Below are positions 45,160-59,890 of a stretch of DNA of 64,000 bases, piece after piece. Position 1 is the first letter of the stretch; every line of letters starts with the position of its first letter. Under the pieces are notes generated by a model, which searched no databases, was not told the origin of the DNA, and worked only from the letters and a program-made list of their open reading frames with translations. The position numbers were made by a program, and so were the translations under genes. The DNA comes from Kingdonia uniflora (taxonomy: Eukaryota; Streptophyta; Magnoliopsida; Ranunculales; Circaeasteraceae). The stretch is taken from NCBI GenBank assembly GCA_014058105.1, contig JACGCM010002784.1, positions 2,170,001-2,234,000 of the forward strand, read 5' to 3'.

Positions 45160-45841
45160 GATATCAAAAAAGGGTTGATACCTTTTGACCGATTGGTCTG
45201 CTGGACTAGTAGGCTCAAGAATCGGAATTGTTCTCATCACATCCTCAAATGATAGGATTGAGAAATTGATCTAACTCAATTTTGAGGCAACCAACAATAA
45301 AATAGAGTACGAGGCGTTAATCCATTGAATGAATATGGCACTAGAGCTCGGGGTACCCGAACTATCTATATATACAGATTCTTTGTTGATCACAAACCAT
45401 TGCACAGAATGATATTAGAAGAATGTGAAAATGGTAAATTATGCCACATTAGTGGCTGACAAAATAAACAAATTTCATAAGGCCACAATTGAATATCTAC
45501 CTCGAGGAGAAAACAGAGATGCGGATTCCCTCACTTATCTTGCAGAAATTCTTGGAACAGAAGTTCGATGTTTAAAAATTGAAGTAGTATATACCCTTAG
45601 TATTAATATCACCAGCTCGAATGTCATTAACACTGGGAGCGATGAAGTGACGGAAGGCAATTGGAGATTGCCTATTCTCAAATATATTGGATCACATAAT
45701 TATTTTACCGGTGAGCTCCCTGAAGATGTCAATGAAAGAAGAAGGCTGATAAACAACGTAAAACGGTACATACTTCTCAACAATGTACTTTATAAAAGAT
45801 CAGTCACGGGTCTTCCTTACATAAAGTATTTGCCTAAATAG
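45160..45841 (+). pseudogene. Tat-2 second (archaeal-type) RNase H and linker
   Basis: LLTDWSAGLVGSRIGIVLIT, then NFEATNNKIEYEALIH and MALELGVPELSIYTDSLLIT. After a shift it reads ATLVADKINKFHKATIEYLP, RGENRDADSLTYLAEILGTE, and a tether ending LLNNVLYKRSVTGLPYIKYL that leads into integrase. Same layout as Tat-1. Confidence 0.85.
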
Positions 45842-46889
45842 AAGCCAAAGACTTTTTATGCGAATTACACGAAGGAATATGTGGATCACATGTAACATGA
45901 CGATCCTTGGTAAATCAAGCAATCACTCACGGAGTCTTTTACCCTAAAATGGGGACACGGGCTTAAGAATATACGAAGAAATGTGACGTATGTCAACCAC
46001 ATAGGCACAAAATTTGAGCTCCAGCGCTGGAACTCCATGCGAGAAAAGTATATTAGCCTTTTAAAAGATAGGTTCTCGACCTAGTGGGAAAATTACCAAA
46101 TACCCTCGAGAAAAGAAAACATCTTTTGGTGACAACCAATTACATTACCAAATAGGTAGAAGCAGTTCCTTTATGTTGAACACAAAAGAAGAAGTCATCG
46201 AGTTTATATGGGAGAATATTATCACAAGGATCGGTTGCCTACATCTCAACAAAATTGATAATGGACAATAGTTCGTTGGTAAAAAGGTGGTAGAATTTCT
46301 CAACAAGCATAACATCATTCATTCTCCTTCAAACCCTTATTACTCACAAGGGAACAGTCAAGCAGAAATCACCACCAAGACAATAATTGATGGGATAAAA
46401 AAGTATTTGAAAGACAAGAAAAGAAATTAGATTTAGGAATTACCACATGAACTGTGGGCATATCGAACATGGGTATCTACGGGTTGTATTCCTTTGCTTT
46501 TAGCCTATGCAGTTGAAGTTGTCATCCCAACCAATATCATCACCCTGTACGCAATCGCTAAATGATGGCTGATGAAAATGAATTTCAGTTAGCATGCAAT
46601 ATGAATTGGATTAAAGAAATAAGAGATCGAGCAATTGCAAATCTTGGAAGACATCATCATACATTGGTTAAATCTTATAGCAAAAGAGTTCGTAATGGAA
46701 AATTTGACATTCAAGATCTCATTCTACGAGAAATACCCAAACAAATGTTAAATTTCGAGAGGCTTGCAGGCAATTAGGAAGAACCTTTCATTATAGTCGG
46801 TAAAAGCAGCCTCGGTTCTTGCGATCTGGTCATAGAAGAAGGAGTTCAAGTTCCAAACCCTTGGAATATAACGAGGTTGAAAACATATC
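45842..46889 (+). pseudogene. Tat-2 integrase (broken)
   Basis: HHCC region (about 45880-46010), core fragments LVTTNYITK, FIWENIITRIGCLHLNKIDN, VVEFLNKHNIIHSPSNPYYS and QGNSQAEITTKTIIDGIKKY, LPHELWAYRTWVSTGCIPLL, then MADENEFQLACNMNWIKEIR and the terminus VQVPNPWNITRLKTYHR, stop at 46889. The end 'P..WN...LK.Y' is the usual last line of Tat pol. Confidence 0.8.
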
Positions 46890-47208
46890 ACCGATGATAA
46901 TATTTTATAGTTCAAATTTGTATTCATCAATTTACATTCCAAAAGTGATAATCATTCTCCATTTATATGCACGTTGTTCCTGCATTAATGAAATACTTAT
47001 GTTGGTCGACGTGCATTCTAGGTTTAATTACAAAGCATATATTTATAAACTGGAGGCAAAACAACATACATCTACTATACATCCAAATAGATAACTCAGT
47101 CTACTATATTACAACACACAGTAAACAAAATACCTCAAAAATATCTGAGCGTGTGTAAAAATTACTTTTTTTCCCTTTTGTTAAAAGTTGAGAAGGTTGT
47201 TTATTCTT
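46890..47208. other. No gene recognised
   Basis: AT-rich spacer downstream of Tat-2 pol. Confidence 0.4.
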
Positions 47209-48340
47209 TCATTCTATCGATGAGCTACCCACATGACCGATCCCTGGCGAGCGAAAACTTGCAATATCTTTCTCACAGCGTATTCGATGGGAGTGCGGTA
47301 CTAGACCATTTACTTCTTTACCATCTGACCAGTCTTTTATAGATACAAGAGCTGGAATATCATAACAATTAGATCCATTTGCATTCTCATCTTTTACAAA
47401 CCAAAGATTCTCATCTTTTACATTTTCTACATCAAAGTCATTTCCATAATCAGTAACGTACATTCAGAACTCGTTCTACACTCTGTCCAATTCACTACCA
47501 GAAAGGCTATTCAATGCTTCCACATGTTGCTCATGCCCATCTTTAGTAACAATCTTTTCCCGTGTAGGATACAAGTACTCCTTTATCCTCTTATTTGAAT
47601 CATATAGTTGAACACGAGTTTATTTTTGTGATATCTCTAAAGCCATCTGTTTATCTTCCTCCTTCTTTCATAATGTTATCTCCTCTGCAACTCGAGCGAT
47701 AAGCTGAACATTCTGTTTGGTATAGTGAGTTAAAGTTTATTGCGCCTCTTCAAGCTCTTTCTCCAAATTAACTAGCATAATTTTCTATTATTTACTTATT
47801 TTGAAAAACAATATTTTCATCGCTCTCCGACCCTACAAAAGATCAAAGATGAAGGTTCTAGCCACCTGCATAGCCTGTATCATTATGGCCTATAAATAAT
47901 AGATACACCATCTTGAGTTAAACATTTGTTTGCCTCTGCACTATGGAGATTTTGTACTTCTTGCGCCAAGTATTGAACTCAAGCTAGATCTGGTACCCCA
48001 CCCTTCTCTTTTAAAATGTATAGTTACCCGTCCTTTAATCCTCACTCACTATCAACCTCGGCCTTGAAATGTAGTGTTAAAAATAATAGTGATTTTTGAC
48101 ACTTGTCTTTTTCATACTTATCTTCCGGGGGGTCTCGTTCAACACTTTTCAATGTACCCTGAACCTTTCTTCATCTTTCCTAAGAGATTCATCCCTCTCT
48201 ATTTTTACCCTAGCATATTTAACTTCAAGCTCATACAATTCTTGTCAGTTCTATTTTGACAAGGATTTATAATGTCTTCATTCATATTCGGCTCGTCTTA
48301 TTACATGAGTAATGCAACTCATAGAGTTCCTAGCCCTAAT
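47209..48340 (-). pseudogene. Antisense coiled-coil-like coding remnant in Tat-2
   Basis: The minus strand reads, with several stops, SLYRALIRARNSMSCITHVI, ELYELEVKYARVKIERDESL, EKELEEAQ-stop-TLTHYTKQNVQ, LIARVAEEITL, KKEEDKQMALEISQK, KEYLYPTREKIVTKDGHEQH and VEALNSLSGSELDRV, then DVENVKDENLWFVKDENANG. This is heptad-rich, charged sequence. It lies downstream (minus-strand sense) of the complete-looking Tat-2 aORF at 54.2-55.85 kb and is separated from it by the CACTA insertion, so it may be its continuation or a second antisense ORF. Confidence 0.45.
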
Positions 48341-48409
48341 CAAAGCTCTGTACAGACTATCTACAGTCACCCTCAACCGTTCTACATCCTACCACTACAA
48401 CAAATATAG

Positions 48410-48720
48410 GTTTTTACGTCATTAAAAAAATGGCGTAAAAGGGATTTAACGCAACGTCATTAAATAAGTGACAGGAAAAGCTAGGTACTAACGTCATTAA
48501 TAATGTGATGTATAAGAGGTTTCAAAAAATGGCGTTATTGATACCCAATTCTGGTGGCCGGCTGGCTAGTGTAATTTATTGACGTCACTAAATAATGTCA
48601 TTAAAAAATGACATAGTTACAATCTTTTAACGTCATGTTTGAAGTGATGTGGTAGCATTTTCATATATCAACAATGACATTTTTAAAATGACGTTAATAT
48701 CTCGAAAAATACAAAAAAAT
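48410..48720. repeat. Subterminal repeats, left end of the CACTA element
   Basis: Many copies of (T)AACGTCATTAA and its complement, for example near 48416, 48460, 48491, 48580, 48630 and 48690. This is typical of the transposase-binding zone. Confidence 0.7.
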
Positions 48721-49235
48721 AAAATTAAATTAAAAATTAAATATTATTAATCCACTGCCCTGTCCTCCTCTCTAAAAATCACCACCATATTCTACAAAAA
48801 AGTAAAATATTTGGCTAAATTATATTACTTTCATTCAATACAATGTGTTTGAACTTAATCACTTCATTATTTGAATTACAGAGCAAAATTACTAGTAAAC
48901 TTAACCAATGCACAAAAAAACTAATAAATCAACCATAAAGAAGGGTCTCAGATGTTTTACTGCCAGAATGCTTACAGCCTTTAAGTGCCTTTGTGTGTTT
49001 CTACTTGTCTTGATCAATTTGTAAATTTGTTAAAGCACACAAATTAAACATTAGCCCTTTGCATAATCATGTAAGTCACCCCTTTGTGTGTTCCTATCTT
49101 TATCCTAGTTGGCCCCTTGCATTATCATGCAAGTAGCCAAATTTTGTAACTCAAATGTGTTTTAAGACAACATTAATCCATAATCTATACAAAGTGGCAT
49201 AGGTTGTTCTTAAGATTGACATGCCAATAATACCT

Positions 49236-51790
<2,555 letters not shown>

Positions 51791-52061
51791 CTGATAAAAC
51801 CGTCTATCATTAGACCCTATTACATCATACCATATTTCGACACTCTAAATTCTAAACTCAAGTTCACAACTTAAAATAAACGTATGACGAAAGAACTTCA
51901 TCATGCTTACCAACAAAGTGAAATCATGGATCTTCATCATGCTTCAAGAGACAATGTTACATTTATCAATAACGATCGAGTGATATTCATGTTGTTCTCC
52001 TCGTCTAATTATTACATTTAATAATTAAAGTGTCCATAGCAGACTGGCTAGGAGATTATAA

Positions 52062-52355
52062 TGTGCATGTGTTAATCAGCCATAGGTTGGCCTCCTCAGG
52101 ATTATCACTTAATGCATATCCAAATGCTAAAAGTTGACCAGCCATGTATTTATTGTCACTCTGATTATGAGAGTATCCAAAGGTCTTTATGTAAATGGTT
52201 TGAGTTCTAGGGATACCAGATGAGAGAGTAGTGATGAGGTGGTTGTCTCGCTTGAGGTTCTTCTTATTTTTGAGTCATTTAGGATTTAGTCCGATTGGCA
52301 TTAGAGGTAATCGAAACCCTTGTAGAGCTCCTTCACCCACTAACATGTCCTCTAT
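52062..52355 (-). pseudogene. Captured CDKAL1-like tRNA methylthiotransferase exon
   Basis: The minus strand begins at an acceptor (TTTTTAG) and reads IEDMLVGEGALQGFRLPLMP, IGLNPK-stop, GIPRTQTIYIKTFGYSHNQS, DNKYMAGQLLAFGYALSDNP, EEANLWLINTCT. This is the N-terminal methylthiotransferase domain of plant CDKAL1 (ms2t6A37 tRNA modification). The cluster cysteine in 'KTFGCSHNQSD' is replaced by tyrosine (KTFGYS), while the cysteine of NTCT remains. One in-frame stop. The radical-SAM part is absent. Confidence 0.85.
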
Positions 52356-52444
52356 CTAAAAACAATTTAAGTCACTGAAGACGGGGAAAAAAAAAGATTC
52401 AAATTTGTCAAACTAGGACATACTACTTCCATTCAATTTGTATG

Positions 52445-52600
52445 AGCTTGAAAAAATAATTATACTCCATCGAAATCGAGTCTTACCCAGACGTATTTTG
52501 GTGAAGCCAATCTGATCCCCATGAGAACAATTCTCGTATACAGTCAAAAAAGCCACTTCAGACTGCCAAATGAAGTGGGGTGAGGTGTTCCCTGAGAAAC
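52445..52600 (-). pseudogene. Captured ankyrin-repeat fragment
   Basis: The minus strand reads TPLHLAV-stop-SGFFDCIRELFSWGSDW, followed by LHQNTSG. 'TPLHLA...G..DC...LL..G.D' is a single ankyrin repeat. One stop interrupts it. The parent gene cannot be identified from one repeat. Confidence 0.6.
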
Positions 52601-53422
52601 TGTAACTAGGACTTATATTAATACGAAGATCATGAAACTACCATTGAATCATATAATAGTTAATATGGTATCTTATTCAAACTTTTTTCATTCGAATGCA
52701 CTACTAATCCAAAAATTTGTATTAAAACCCCAGCTGACTAACCATCCCCAATTCATTGGGACACGATCATAACACCAAAAAAATGGCAACAACATTGACA
52801 AAACCATCAAACAATTCACACTAGGAATAAATCTAAATCTTAAACTACCTACATCCAATGAAAATAAAGGAATGCATTTTACTATATCCTAACTAATCGA
52901 TAAAAACAACAATCCAACACACAATGCAACAAACCAACAAACCTTACCGGCATAACTCAAACCCCCAGCATTTCGATTACTCCCACCCTCTGCGACAAAC
53001 CTCGCTGCCACATTCCCAATACATCTCCGCCAATATTGTCGTCGCAGTGCCACAATACTAAATCGCCAAAAATTGTAATAAAAACACAGTTGCCAAAAAA
53101 TGGACTTAATCACCAAAAGTTGATGTTGGGGCTTACTAATTATACCTAATGAGAAGAGGGGTTGTCTCAAAATCTTATCTTTTAAACTAGCAGAATAGAA
53201 GGATGAGATGAGAAAGAAAGCGTTAGAAGAAATGAGGAGAACTGGTTTGCCTCTAAGCAATAACAAAATATCACAAATTCAGGGTGAATTACTGAACACA
53301 ATTCGATCCAATTAGCGAGAAAAAAAATTGGGTTTGCTTCATTACTTGCAATTACGATTCCCCAATAGAAGAATTTTAGAAGACCTTAAGTCTCAAAACT
53401 TAAAGATTGTGGAAGATGGGGA

Positions 53423-53581
53423 TTAAAGGGAGTTGAGATTAAGTGATGGGGGATTACCAGGTCTGCAAAAGAACAAAATTTCATCATTTTTCTCGACTGA
53501 GTCTTCAAGAGCGAAGAAATTGATCCACTTGGGGGTATTGATGTGCTCATCGATGTCGTCATCGATGGTTGCCGGCTCCAT
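53423..53581 (-). pseudogene. Unidentified captured first-exon-like ORF
   Basis: A 52-codon minus-strand frame: MEPATIDDDIDEHINTPKWI, NFFALEDSVEKNDEILFFCR, PGNPPSLNLNSL, stop. The acidic start followed by 'TPKWINF' and 'FFCRPG' looks like a real N-terminus with translation-start context, but I do not recognise the family. The sequence upstream of the ATG is purine-rich, like a leader. Confidence 0.35.
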
Positions 53582-53779
53582 TTTACAAACTAAAGAGAGA
53601 GGTAAGGAATTTTAAAGAGAAAATTGTAACCACTGATTTGGGAGAAGAGATTTCACTTAAACTGGTTAAAGGCTTCTGAGCAAATTAGGGTTCTCGGAGA
53701 AGGAGATAGAGAATATAGGATTTTTTTTCAAAGGGCTTTAAAAATTCTTTTCCATCGTAAAAATGCAAGTTATTTGAAA

Positions 53780-54016
53780 TTAATCAACGTCAATTGAAGA
53801 AAAATGACATAAATGCCATCACATATATTTTCACGTCACTAACAAAAGTGACGTTAAAGGAATATTATACGGAAATGAAGTCATTATTTGGGAAATGACG
53901 TTGTAGCCTACCCAAATACGTCAACTAACAGGGGGGAAACAAAATATTGCACTTATTATGTCATTTTTCAAAGAAATGATGTTATTTAAGTGACATAAAA
54001 GCCTATATTTGTTGTA
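53780..54016. repeat. Subterminal repeats and right terminus of the CACTA element
   Basis: Repeated AAGTGACGTTAAAG / TGACATAAA units, ending TAAAAGCCTATATTTGTTGTA, which is inverted relative to the left end. Confidence 0.7.
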
Positions 54017-54189
54017 CATATTACAAATTCTATATTATTAACAACTCAAAATTTAGCTTTCAATAGACATTTTCTTTTATAACACACAAATCTACAGTAT
54101 TTCCACATAAATGTTCCAATCCTACAAATAGATAAAAAAAATTAATAACAAAATCTCTACAAATCGAATTAACAAGAATGGTAGGTCTA

Positions 54190-55849
54190 GCGACCTTTGG
54201 TGGGTCCTACCTCTTGTGGTATTACTTTCTCAGCGGCAATGTCAGGAGCTCGAGGAACACTACCAAAAGACTATGAAAGAGGCACATTTACAGCATTCAC
54301 AGGAGAAGTACCAGTATTAGGAAGGTCTGCCTCGGTATCTTCATCCTCAACCTTAGAAGGGAAGATGATATCTTTGTACTTCCCAGCGAGCCCGAGAGTG
54401 ATGTTGCTCTCAAAAAGGCTAAAGAAGCGATAATATTGGATCAGATTGCTTTGCCTAACCTTGATTGTCTTCACCGCCTTCCCCATAACCTTTTGGCGCT
54501 CCATCAACTAGTTCTACAAATCCTACCTCACTGCTGCTTCGCTTCTTCTATAGCTCTCTCCTTCTCATTCAGGAACTCAGCAGTCAACCCACTCAATCAG
54601 ACATTGAGCTAGGAATTCTCTTTGATTTGAGCTTCGACCTTGCGAGAGAGCTCGAGATGTTCTTTATTTCTCTTAAACATAATTTGAGATGAACCTTTCT
54701 CTAGCATAGACAGCTGCCAAAGATACTCAATTCAAAAAGAGTTATACAAAAACAGTATCAAAATACGAAAGTTGATCAAAAAACAACTATAACTGTGTGA
54801 CCTGCTCTTGGAAAATTTCCTCAAGCTTCCCTGGGTCTTTTTTAGCAAGACAAAAACAGTAACTCTCCACTGCCCTGTACTTCGCTATAACATTAGATCA
54901 AGTTTGATCACTTCCTTCGAGCTCACGGGTTTTCTGCCTAGTCAACGTGGACTCATCCTCATCATTTACCTCAGTCTCATTAGCTTTACGCCTTTTCAGA
55001 ACCTCAGCTTCAGTACCTTTCAGAACAGGCAAAGTTAAACCTTTAGTCACCGGTGGAACCACCTTATTATTCTGTGGAAGCTCTTGGCATTACTTTTTTA
55101 ACTGACAAAATTTTTTACTAGCACCTGAAGACTCAGGAGATGAAATATCCACCAAATTACAGATAGAAGGGAGGTCAAAACACCCAGTGTTCGATGAGAA
55201 ACTATTTTTGTTGAGATTCCCCTCTCAACCAGCCATTGCTCGCCTTTAATTAACAAGCTAGACTTTGGGATTCTTTGAATTTACCCTTTTATCCCTCCGG
55301 ATACTCAAGTCAACATGAACTTCTTTGAGCTCGTTCTGTTCTCAACCTACACGATCAAAAATACTAGAATTGTCTAGAGTGACAATGGCTTAAAGACCTA
55401 CTAAAAGAAAAACATATGAATTGATGAGAAGCCCAAATATGCACAAACAGTTACTTCTCAAGTATAGTAATATACACTTACTAGGGTTAAAATACTTAAA
55501 AGTCTAGCTCGAGCGCTGGTTCATCAGGGACCTGTATACAATTTCCCCTAACCAGTACCAAATGGTCATTCCAAGGTCGACCAACAGAATCAAAATAAAA
55601 AAAAATTGGCCTTGAAGAATCAGTATACAGGTAACAACTCTGACTGGCCTTCTGATATTTCATCTTATAAAACTTTATGACGTTAGAAGCAACAAACTGC
55701 TTCTCAACACCATTCGCTCTCCACATCTTATTTAAAGTCTCATTGACCATCATCATCCCGTACACATTACCATTAAACTGCGCTGGGCCGCAGTGTAAAA
55801 GATTCATAACCCCTTTCTGAAAGTGGGTTAAACAGTATTCTAAGGCCAT
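54190..55849 (-). pseudogene. Tat-2 antisense ORF (aORF), intron-containing, broken
   Basis: Minus-strand order: the core at 55849-55496 (THFQKGVMNLLHCGPAQFNG, NVYGMMMVNETLNKMWRANG, KFYKMKYQKASQSCYLYTDS, GRPWNDHLVLVRGNCIQVPD, EPALELDF); an intron of about 85 bp (55481-55397, donor GTAAGT, acceptor region TTTTAGTAG); NSSIFDRVG-stop-EQNELKEVHV; a basic linker (VVPPVTKGLTLPVLKGTEAE, VLKRRKANETEVNDEDEST); a coiled coil (NKEHLELSRKVEAQIKENS, LTAEFLNEKERAIEEA); and a C-terminus LFESNITLGLAGKYKDIIFP. The same architecture occurs in Tat-1 (minus) and Tat-3 (plus). Function unknown; possibly a Tat-specific accessory protein. Confidence 0.7.
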
Positions 55850-58620
55850 ATACTAACTGATTGGTGTAACATAAAAAACCATCATTCGGACCAACCTCCG
55901 TAAACCCGGTATAGTACTTTATGGTCACATTGTTCTAAATTTTTCTATCGTTCCTAACCTGTTCGAGGCCAGGAACTTGATAACACTTTTTTCCTCCCCA
56001 TACTAAAAAAAACTCTCTAAAACATAAACTTTCTTCCATTATATACCCCCTATTTACCTTTTAGTTTAATTTTATACCTCAGAAACTCTTTTCCAATATT
56101 TGCCCCCTCCAGATATATAAAAAACTCTATTTCACTTATTTTTTACTCCCTCATAATAGCCCTCAACACTTTAGGTTCGATCTAAACAAGCACAGTTTCT
56201 ACCACCCCTATTAATACCTCCTTACTATCTACATCCTCCTTCTTTATGTTATCACAATCGTCCTCTTGCCCAAACGATGACCTTTCTTCTGAGCTTGATG
56301 AAACTGTAAATTTTCTCCTAGGAATTAAATTCTTAGTACACATACTCAACCTACAATTTAATAAATGGGTGTTTGGTAAATCTTTCTCTATGGTCGGTTA
56401 TAATAAATTGGGTTGATAATTACAAGAATAGATAAAGCAGTCCTATAGATTTTGGTTCCCCTTAATTACTGAATTACCCTTACAAAAAGTATTTTCTTCA
56501 TTTTTATTCAATTAAGGGGTATTCCCAAACAGTTCCCCATACTTCTCTCAAATAAAAAACACCCCAACTTTACAGAAACGTACCCCAAATTTTCCCACAT
56601 ACACAATCAACTATACAAGCAAGATTACAGACAAGTTGGGAGCTAAAACCCTCAAATCTACATCCCCAACACTACCCTTGACAACAAAAACCCTAAATCT
56701 ATAGTAACCCACTCCTAAATTCCCCAACTACAAACCCATCAAACACTTAATTTGGGAACAAAAATTCCCAAATCCCTCATAAACCTAATAAACATTAAAA
56801 AAAACCCTAGAACTTCCCATACAAAGAAGTAAAAATACATAGTTCACACTACATAATCAAAAATTCATTAGCAAATATACTAACCTGTACGAAAAGAACA
56901 TCAATCCTCCACTTTTATAGAAGGCTTAGGAATAAGTCTCTGTTTGCATTGTTCTTCTGAAAAAATTTAACCACCACAAGAGTTTTTGTTTAAAGATTGT
57001 GGTAGATTCTTAGAAGTCAGGCACTTTATCTTTCTAAATGTTCCTTACACAACAATTATTTTTTTCTCTAAAATTGCAGAATGCCCATTGGGAAGAAAGA
57101 GATGACTATTTATACTCTATCTCTATTTTTAAAATGACGACTCTTTGAAACACGTGTCAACCACCCCTGCTCTCTAAATAGAGACTTCCTTTCGCTGCCC
57201 AATTTCATCATTGTTTTTGGGATAACGAGTTTTGTCATCACGTCTTCTTTTTGCAAGAAAGTCTGAATACCATACACTTTGTACGACTACTCACTATTAT
57301 TTCCCTCAAATATTTGTACTATTGTACTATTCCAGACCCTCTTATTTATCAGTTCACAAAACAACATTTTAAATTTTATAATATTCAACAACTGTCTTCG
57401 ACAAAATAGCTATCACAGATGAAACATACCACTATATACGGCACGAATAAAGTAGACTCATATCAAATAGTTTGAAGATAAATTCGTTCTTCTTAGATGA
57501 GATCACTTTTATATCAAAATAACTATACAGTTGCAAATTACAGAATACTAAATCTCACAAAAAATCCTTTATTCACCCAAATGGAACTGGCAACACAAAC
57601 ACATACATTCAAATATAGTTACATTTGAAGCAACCAAGATGATTCAGTTTGCCACGTAGAATTATTTTCCTACCCGTTGCTCTCTCATCCTCTTCTACAA
57701 GCTTGTTCAGCACAATCTTTCTCACAACAATTTCCTAAACTGCTGCATCAAGGATAAGACTACAAAAAATATTATACCAGAAGTGACAGTTCTTCACGTA
57801 TTTCATCCTCATTCAGACCTTCTAATTATAACGGCCACTCCAGTAAAACCACGTCATAGGGCAATAGTCGAAAGTATCGCTCATGCAATTCAACCACCTT
57901 GATGGCTTATCTACCCTCCACTACATGTTGATGATGTTGGGAACATGTCCTCACCAAAAAAGCAGTTAGGAAAATGAACAAATGATTTACGGTGAAGAGA
58001 ATGATGAATTATAGCACAAGACTAAGACCTTTATATAGCCAAGGAAAAACAAATTTTTGGGAATGACAAATCTTTTTGAAGCAAATTTTTAAGACTGCAT
58101 ATCTTTGGGAAACAAATTTTTGGGAAAAAAGTTTTTATTTTAAACGAAATATCTTCCTTACCAAACCATGCACATGGCTACAGGGATACAATAATACTAT
58201 CATATATTCTCTATCGCAAGATTACCATAAAAAAAAAAGGAAGAATCTTTTACCAAAGCACATATAACAATTACCTTCTTCTTTTTTTAAGATAAGCCCC
58301 TACAGTTCAAATATCATTGTTCGTGTCACAGTTCTCATACAAGTTCAACATACTAAAATTACAAAACTCCAAAAATCACATTCGACAAACAGGAAAAGAT
58401 AGTACATTTTTATATTAATAGTACAGATTACAAATAAATTGTTTTCTAACCTATTTACAACCTATACATTCACACGCACAGGTTTTCTTGAGATCAAGAT
58501 CAAATGCATTGTCTTCATCTTCTACAATCCCTTCCGTTAGGCCACGAAAGTAGTCCCTGTGCTCAACCTCCGACATAATAATGCAATGAAATTAACAGAC
58601 CAAGAAAAATTCCTCACTAA
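55850..58620. other. Upstream part of Tat-2 antisense region, little supported
   Basis: AT-rich. A minus-strand acidic stretch near 56340-56220 may be the aORF N-terminal linker. A phrase RKIVLNKLVEEDERATGRKI at about 57735-57660 (minus) looks coding but is isolated. No domain recognised. Confidence 0.3.
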
Positions 58621-58621
58621 T

Positions 58622-58810
58622 CTACTCTGCCTCGACATCATACACACCTTGGTAAGTCGGCTCCATGGGTATTAGAATCGAATTGGTAAGAGATTGTTGG
58701 CCAAAGTAACGAGTTTGAAATTCCACTAGCTTGGTTTGAATGCGTCCTTCAAGTTCTTCAATACGAATCTGAGATCTTGTTTTTACAATTGTGCAAATCA
58801 CGATGAGCAA
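58622..58810 (-). other. Short charged ORF in Tat-2 3' region
   Basis: The minus frame SQIRIEELEGRIQTKLVEFQ, TRYFGQQSLTNSILIPMEPT, YQGVYDVEAE is possibly a coiled segment of a further antisense exon. Not identified. Confidence 0.2.
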
Positions 58811-59057
58811 GTAAACGATGTGTTAGTAGCAAAGGTAATATTTATAGGCTAAAGACCTATGTTGCAAAATCTCAACAATCAAAAGGAATGTCATCAATAC
58901 ACCTTGGAACTCAGCAAAGTCCAGTTAAGTCAAGACAGGTATTTAAGAATGACATTGGTAATGATCCCACCAAATCCAAGGCATCAGCAACATTTACTGC
59001 ATAAAAGATGAGTTTCTCAACCAACATCATTCGTGTTCTTGGTTGAAAGGAGGCGAT

Positions 59058-59320
59058 TGTAAGGACTTACTCCCGGTAGCGAACTCAAGCATTGATCTCG
59101 ACTTCTTTACAAATAATATGATTTCATAGTCACACGACGTCATTAAAGAAGCCGTTACAGAGAATAAGAATCATACCGTTGCATAACCATTATGAAGACT
59201 AGACTCATCAAAGCTATTTTGTAACGTACATCATTAAGGGCAGATAATGGTCATTTAACAGTCATAATAGAATACCTATAAATGGACCAAAGAGAGACGG
59301 ATAGGGGACAAATTTTTCTA
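59058..59320 (+). repeat. Tat-2 3' LTR, truncated
   Basis: TGTAAGGACTTACTCCCGG onward matches the 5' LTR (40829-41095), including the TATA region (ATACCTATAAATGGACC). The match ends near 59315, where unrelated sequence begins. Confidence 0.75.
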
Positions 59321-59890
59321 TCAAGACTAATACCTTTATGTTTGTAGGGAAAAATCGTCCTTCAGTAACACTTTTTAAATCTGGGAAGCCATCTAACATT
59401 TTATTTCTCCATTCTTTTTCCGGCCAACCATGTTGAGTAATCCAATGATTTGATAATGCCGCCCAATAGAAAATTCTGACACTCGACATTTATTTACTGC
59501 TCTACTTTCAAGCGCAGCATCCTCCTTGGCTTCTTACGCTCATGTACTCGCCATGGTTTTCCCAAGGAGTGTGTTACGATGTTCTAGTCCAACCCTAACA
59601 TTTTGCATATCCATACGGATATGTCTATTTAGTCATTTTATAACCTGACCATCTCATTCCAGCTGTGAGTAACATTCCCACGCTCATCATCCACATACTT
59701 TTCTCATCTCCTAGGTATACCCTTTTTGTTTCGGCACCCATTGCCTTTGTCACTTCGTCTTCCATTTCGGGTAGGGTTGGGCTACTTTATGTGTATCCCT
59801 AATCGCTTTCCGTATTTCCCTCCATAAAATCCATGTTTGTAATTGTATTAGCCTATTTTCGTAGAGACCAAAAATAGTATTTTACACCTT
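59321..59890. other. Unidentified sequence between Tat-2 and Tat-3 LTRs
   Basis: A minus-strand frame across 59489-59262 reads FYWAALSNHWITQHGWPEKE, WRNKMLDGFPDLKSVTEGRF, which looks coding-like but is unknown. The rest is noncoding. Confidence 0.25.

Noticed and set aside
52889..53266. 125-codon minus-strand frame inside the CACTA element
   Set aside because: Hydrophobic and low-information, with no recognised domain and no splice or start support; probably chance.
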